Source: Porphyromonadaceae bacterium UBA3327 (lineage in GTDB: Bacteria; Bacteroidota; Bacteroidia; Bacteroidales; Muribaculaceae). From it: a stretch of 9,387 nt of DNA. Both the position numbers and the translations under genes were made by a program. Where the stretch lies: contig DERZ01000018.1 in assembly GCA_002361155.1 (NCBI GenBank), positions 15,755 to 25,141 on the forward strand, read 5' to 3'. Each line of letters begins with the position of its first letter. Position 1 is the first letter of the stretch. Shown here one piece after another: positions 7,251-9,387 of the stretch. The notes under the pieces were generated by a model. It did not search any database. It saw nothing but the letters and a program-made list of their open reading frames with translations, and was not told the DNA's origin.

Positions 7251-9387
7251 TCACTTTGCCGATTTGCGACGTCTGGGAGTTTTCGGAGCCGCGTCCTGGG
7301 CCTCCATTATATCCTTTACCCGGTCAGCCGTAAGAGAGGCAGGATCGGTACCCTTGGGTATCTTGTAGTTCACCGATTTGCGCTGGCCCTCCTTGTGCAG
7401 CGCGATGTATGGTCCGAAGCGGCCGTTGAGCACTTCAACGCCGGGAAGTTCGTCGAATGTCTTTATCAGGCGGTTCGCCTCCTTGCTGCGCTTCTCCTCA
7501 ATGAGGGCTACTGCTTCGTCGAGGGTGATGGTCTGCGGAGCCAGCGTACCGGGAATAGAAACAAACACCTTGTCATGAAACACGTAGGGTCCGAAGCGGC
7601 CTATGGCAGCAGTAACAGGTTTTCCCTCGAACTCACCCACGGTGCGGGGCAACTCGAACAGTTTCAGCGCCTCCTCAAGAGTTATGGAGGCAAGGCTCTG
7701 GCCCTCGGCAAGACTCGCGAACTGAGGTTTTTCCTCGTCGGAGGCCTCCCCTATCTGCACCACCGGACCGAACCGTCCGATCTTTACCGACACGCGGCGT
7801 CCCGATGCAGGATCGGTACCGAGCACACGTTCTCCCACCTTATGGTCGAGACGCATGGAATCGGCCTTCTCGATATGCGGATGGAACGACTTGTAGAAAT
7901 CCTCCATTTCATTACGCCAGGGAAGTTTCCCTTCGGAGATCTCATCGAATTTCTCTTCCACGCGTGCGGTGAAGTTATAGTCGAGGATAGCCGGGAAATA
8001 CTCGGTAAGGAAGTCGTTGACCACCATACCGGTGTCAGTCGGCACAAGACGGCCGCGGTCAGAGCCAGTGTTTTCACTGAGAGTTTCAGCCTCTATCTCG
8101 CCGGCGGTGAGTGTGAGACGTCTGAAATCGCGCGGAGTGCCGTCACGGCCACCATGCACGATGTATCCCCGGGCCTGGATGGTCGATATTGTCGGAGCGT
8201 ATGTGGACGGGCGGCCTATGCCGAGGTCCTCCATCTTCTTCACAAGCGAGGCCTCTGTATAGCGCGCCGGCGCCTGGGAGAATCGTTCGGTAGCGGTGAT
8301 GGAATCGCGACGCAGTTCCATTCCCGGAGTCATGGCCGGAAGCAATCCGCCCCCTTTGCCGTCCTCTTCCTCTTCATCCCACACGGTATACGCCTTCATA
8401 AAGCCATCGAACTTTACGGTCTCTCCCTCGGTATGGAATTTCTCGGCTCCAGCCTGATTACCACCGGGGTTCTCAGGTTCCGCTCCAGCGGGTACGCGTT
8501 CGATGTCGACTCCGGTCTTCTCAAGCAGCGCATCACTCATCTGCGAAGCGACGGCGCGGCTCCATATCAGGCGGTAGAGCTTTTTCTCGCGGTCGGTACC
8601 CTCTATATTGCGGTTGCCGACGTAGGTGGGACGTATGGCCTCATGAGCCTCCTGGGCGCCTTTGGAGCTGGTGTGGTAGCGGCGTGTACGCGAGTATTCC
8701 TTGCCGTAGTTGTCTATGACAGCACGGGCTATCTCGGAGAGGGCTGTCTCGGAGAGATTGGTGGAGTCGGTACGCATGTATGTGATCTGTCCCGCCTCGT
8801 AAAGCTTCTGCGCCACGCTCATGGTGGTGTTGACCGAGAAGCCGAGCCGTTTGCCGGCCTCCTGCTGGAGAGTTGAGGTGGTGAAGGGTGGCTGCGGTTT
8901 GCGGGTGACGGGGCGGACGGAAATATCGGAGATCCGGAAATATGAATCGCGGCATTCCTTAAGGAATTCAATAGCCTTCTCCTCGGAGACAAAGCGCGTG
9001 GGGCACTCCGCCTTCAATTTTTTGCCGTCAGGAGTTATGAATACAGCGGTGACGCGGAAATAAGGAACAGGCACGAAACCCTTGACTTCCTTTTCCCTCT
9101 CGCAGATGAGCCTTACGGCTACGCTCTGCACGCGTCCTGCCGAGAGACTCGGCTTGATTTTCTTCCATAGAACGGGACTCAGCTCGAAACCGACGATGCG
9201 GTCGAGGACGCGGCGCGCCTGCTGGGCATTGACACGGTCGAGGTCAATGCCGCGCGGATTGGCGATGGCGGCGAGAATGGCAGGCTTGGTAATCTCATGG
9301 AAAACGATGCGCCGCGTACGGACAGGATCGAGCCCGAGCACTTCGGCCAAGTGCCAGGCGATGGCCTCTCCCTCGCGGTCCTCATCG
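7251..9387 (-). CDS. topA: DNA topoisomerase I (type IA), 5' end outside window
   Basis: This enzyme relaxes negatively supercoiled DNA by cutting one strand through a 5'-phosphotyrosine link. The gene runs off the right edge; 711 residues are visible, starting inside the Toprim domain at the Mg2+-binding motif DEDREGEAIAWHL, so roughly the first 100 residues are missing. The TTG at 9350 is an internal leucine, not a start. Visible landmarks are SAGRVQSVAVRLI (about 81-93), the catalytic tyrosine in ITYMRTDSTNLS (visible residue 203, codon 8778-8780), the core running to about residue 500, then three GRFGP repeats at about 537, 596 and 655, and a basic tail PRRRKSAK. These repeats replace the Cys4 zinc fingers of the E. 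coli enzyme, as in many Bacteroidetes. The TGA is at 7251-7253. All catalytic motifs in view are intact. The promoter lies outside the window. Confidence 0.96.
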   Translation of the reverse strand, partial: DEDREGEAIAWHLAEVLGLDPVRTRRIVFHEITKPAILAAIANPRGIDLDRVNAQQARRVLDRIVGFELSPVLWKKIKPSLSAGRVQSVAVRLICEREKEVKGFVPVPYFRVTAVFITPDGKKLKAECPTRFVSEEKAIEFLKECRDSYFRISDISVRPVTRKPQPPFTTSTLQQEAGKRLGFSVNTTMSVAQKLYEAGQITYMRTDSTNLSETALSEIARAVIDNYGKEYSRTRRYHTSSKGAQEAHEAIRPTYVGNRNIEGTDREKKLYRLIWSRAVASQMSDALLEKTGVDIERVPAGAEPENPGGNQAGAEKFHTEGETVKFDGFMKAYTVWDEEEEDGKGGGLLPAMTPGMELRRDSITATERFSQAPARYTEASLVKKMEDLGIGRPSTYAPTISTIQARGYIVHGGRDGTPRDFRRLTLTAGEIEAETLSENTGSDRGRLVPTDTGMVVNDFLTEYFPAILDYNFTARVEEKFDEISEGKLPWRNEMEDFYKSFHPHIEKADSMRLDHKVGERVLGTDPASGRRVSVKIGRFGPVVQIGEASDEEKPQFASLAEGQSLASITLEEALKLFELPRTVGEFEGKPVTAAIGRFGPYVFHDKVFVSIPGTLAPQTITLDEAVALIEEKRSKEANRLIKTFDELPGVEVLNGRFGPYIALHKEGQRKSVNYKIPKGTDPASLTADRVKDIMEAQDAAPKTPRRRKSAK

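Noticed and set aside
7395..8876. A 493-codon open frame on the plus strand
   Set aside because: It is antisense to the well-supported topA coding region, has no recognisable family motif, and no promoter was seen for it.
1..9387. A defence system, mobile element, CRISPR array or new multi-gene system
   Set aside because: All coding space is filled by four recognisable housekeeping or envelope families. There are no direct repeats, transposase, integrase, toxin-antitoxin pair or unexplained long gap.

Overview
The window looks like ordinary core chromosome of a Bacteroidota bacterium, most likely order Bacteroidales. Four things point there: an OprO/OprP-type outer-membrane porin, a large AsmA-like protein of the Bacteroidales kind, a topoisomerase I whose C-terminus carries GRFGP repeats instead of zinc fingers, and a -7 promoter box that matches the Bacteroidetes consensus TAnnTTTG exactly. 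Base composition appears moderately GC-rich (by eye, not counted), which would suit Muribaculaceae-like gut Bacteroidales better than Bacteroides itself. That family placement is inference.

Layout, left to right: (1) the 3' part of a plus-strand porin gene, cut by the left edge and ending at 1108; (2) a short convergent intergenic stretch with a strong hairpin at 1134-1163 that probably terminates transcription from both sides; (3) a minus-strand P-type Ca2+-ATPase gene of the PMCA type (1184-4057) with its own candidate promoter at 4127-4134; (4) a minus-strand AsmA-like envelope protein gene (4192-7098); (5) a 152-base gap with a perfect 11-bp inverted repeat; (6) the 3' three quarters or more of topA on the minus strand, cut by the right edge inside the Toprim domain. 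No stretch longer than about 300 bases lacks a gene. I saw no tRNA, rRNA, CRISPR array, insertion sequence or phage gene.

The three minus-strand genes run in the same direction (topA, then asmA-like, then Ca2+-ATPase). The 134- and 152-base gaps, the hairpin after topA and the promoter before the ATPase gene suggest separate transcription units or a loosely coupled cluster rather than a tight operon. Functionally they are DNA topology (topA), envelope biogenesis (AsmA-like), cation export at the inner membrane (ATPase) and outer-membrane solute entry (porin). Nothing shows them acting as one system.

I found no evidence of a new biological system here. The points most worth a second look are two apparent extra hydrophobic segments between M3 and M4 of the Ca2+-ATPase, the promoter that fixes that gene's start, and the hairpin between topA and the asmA-like gene.
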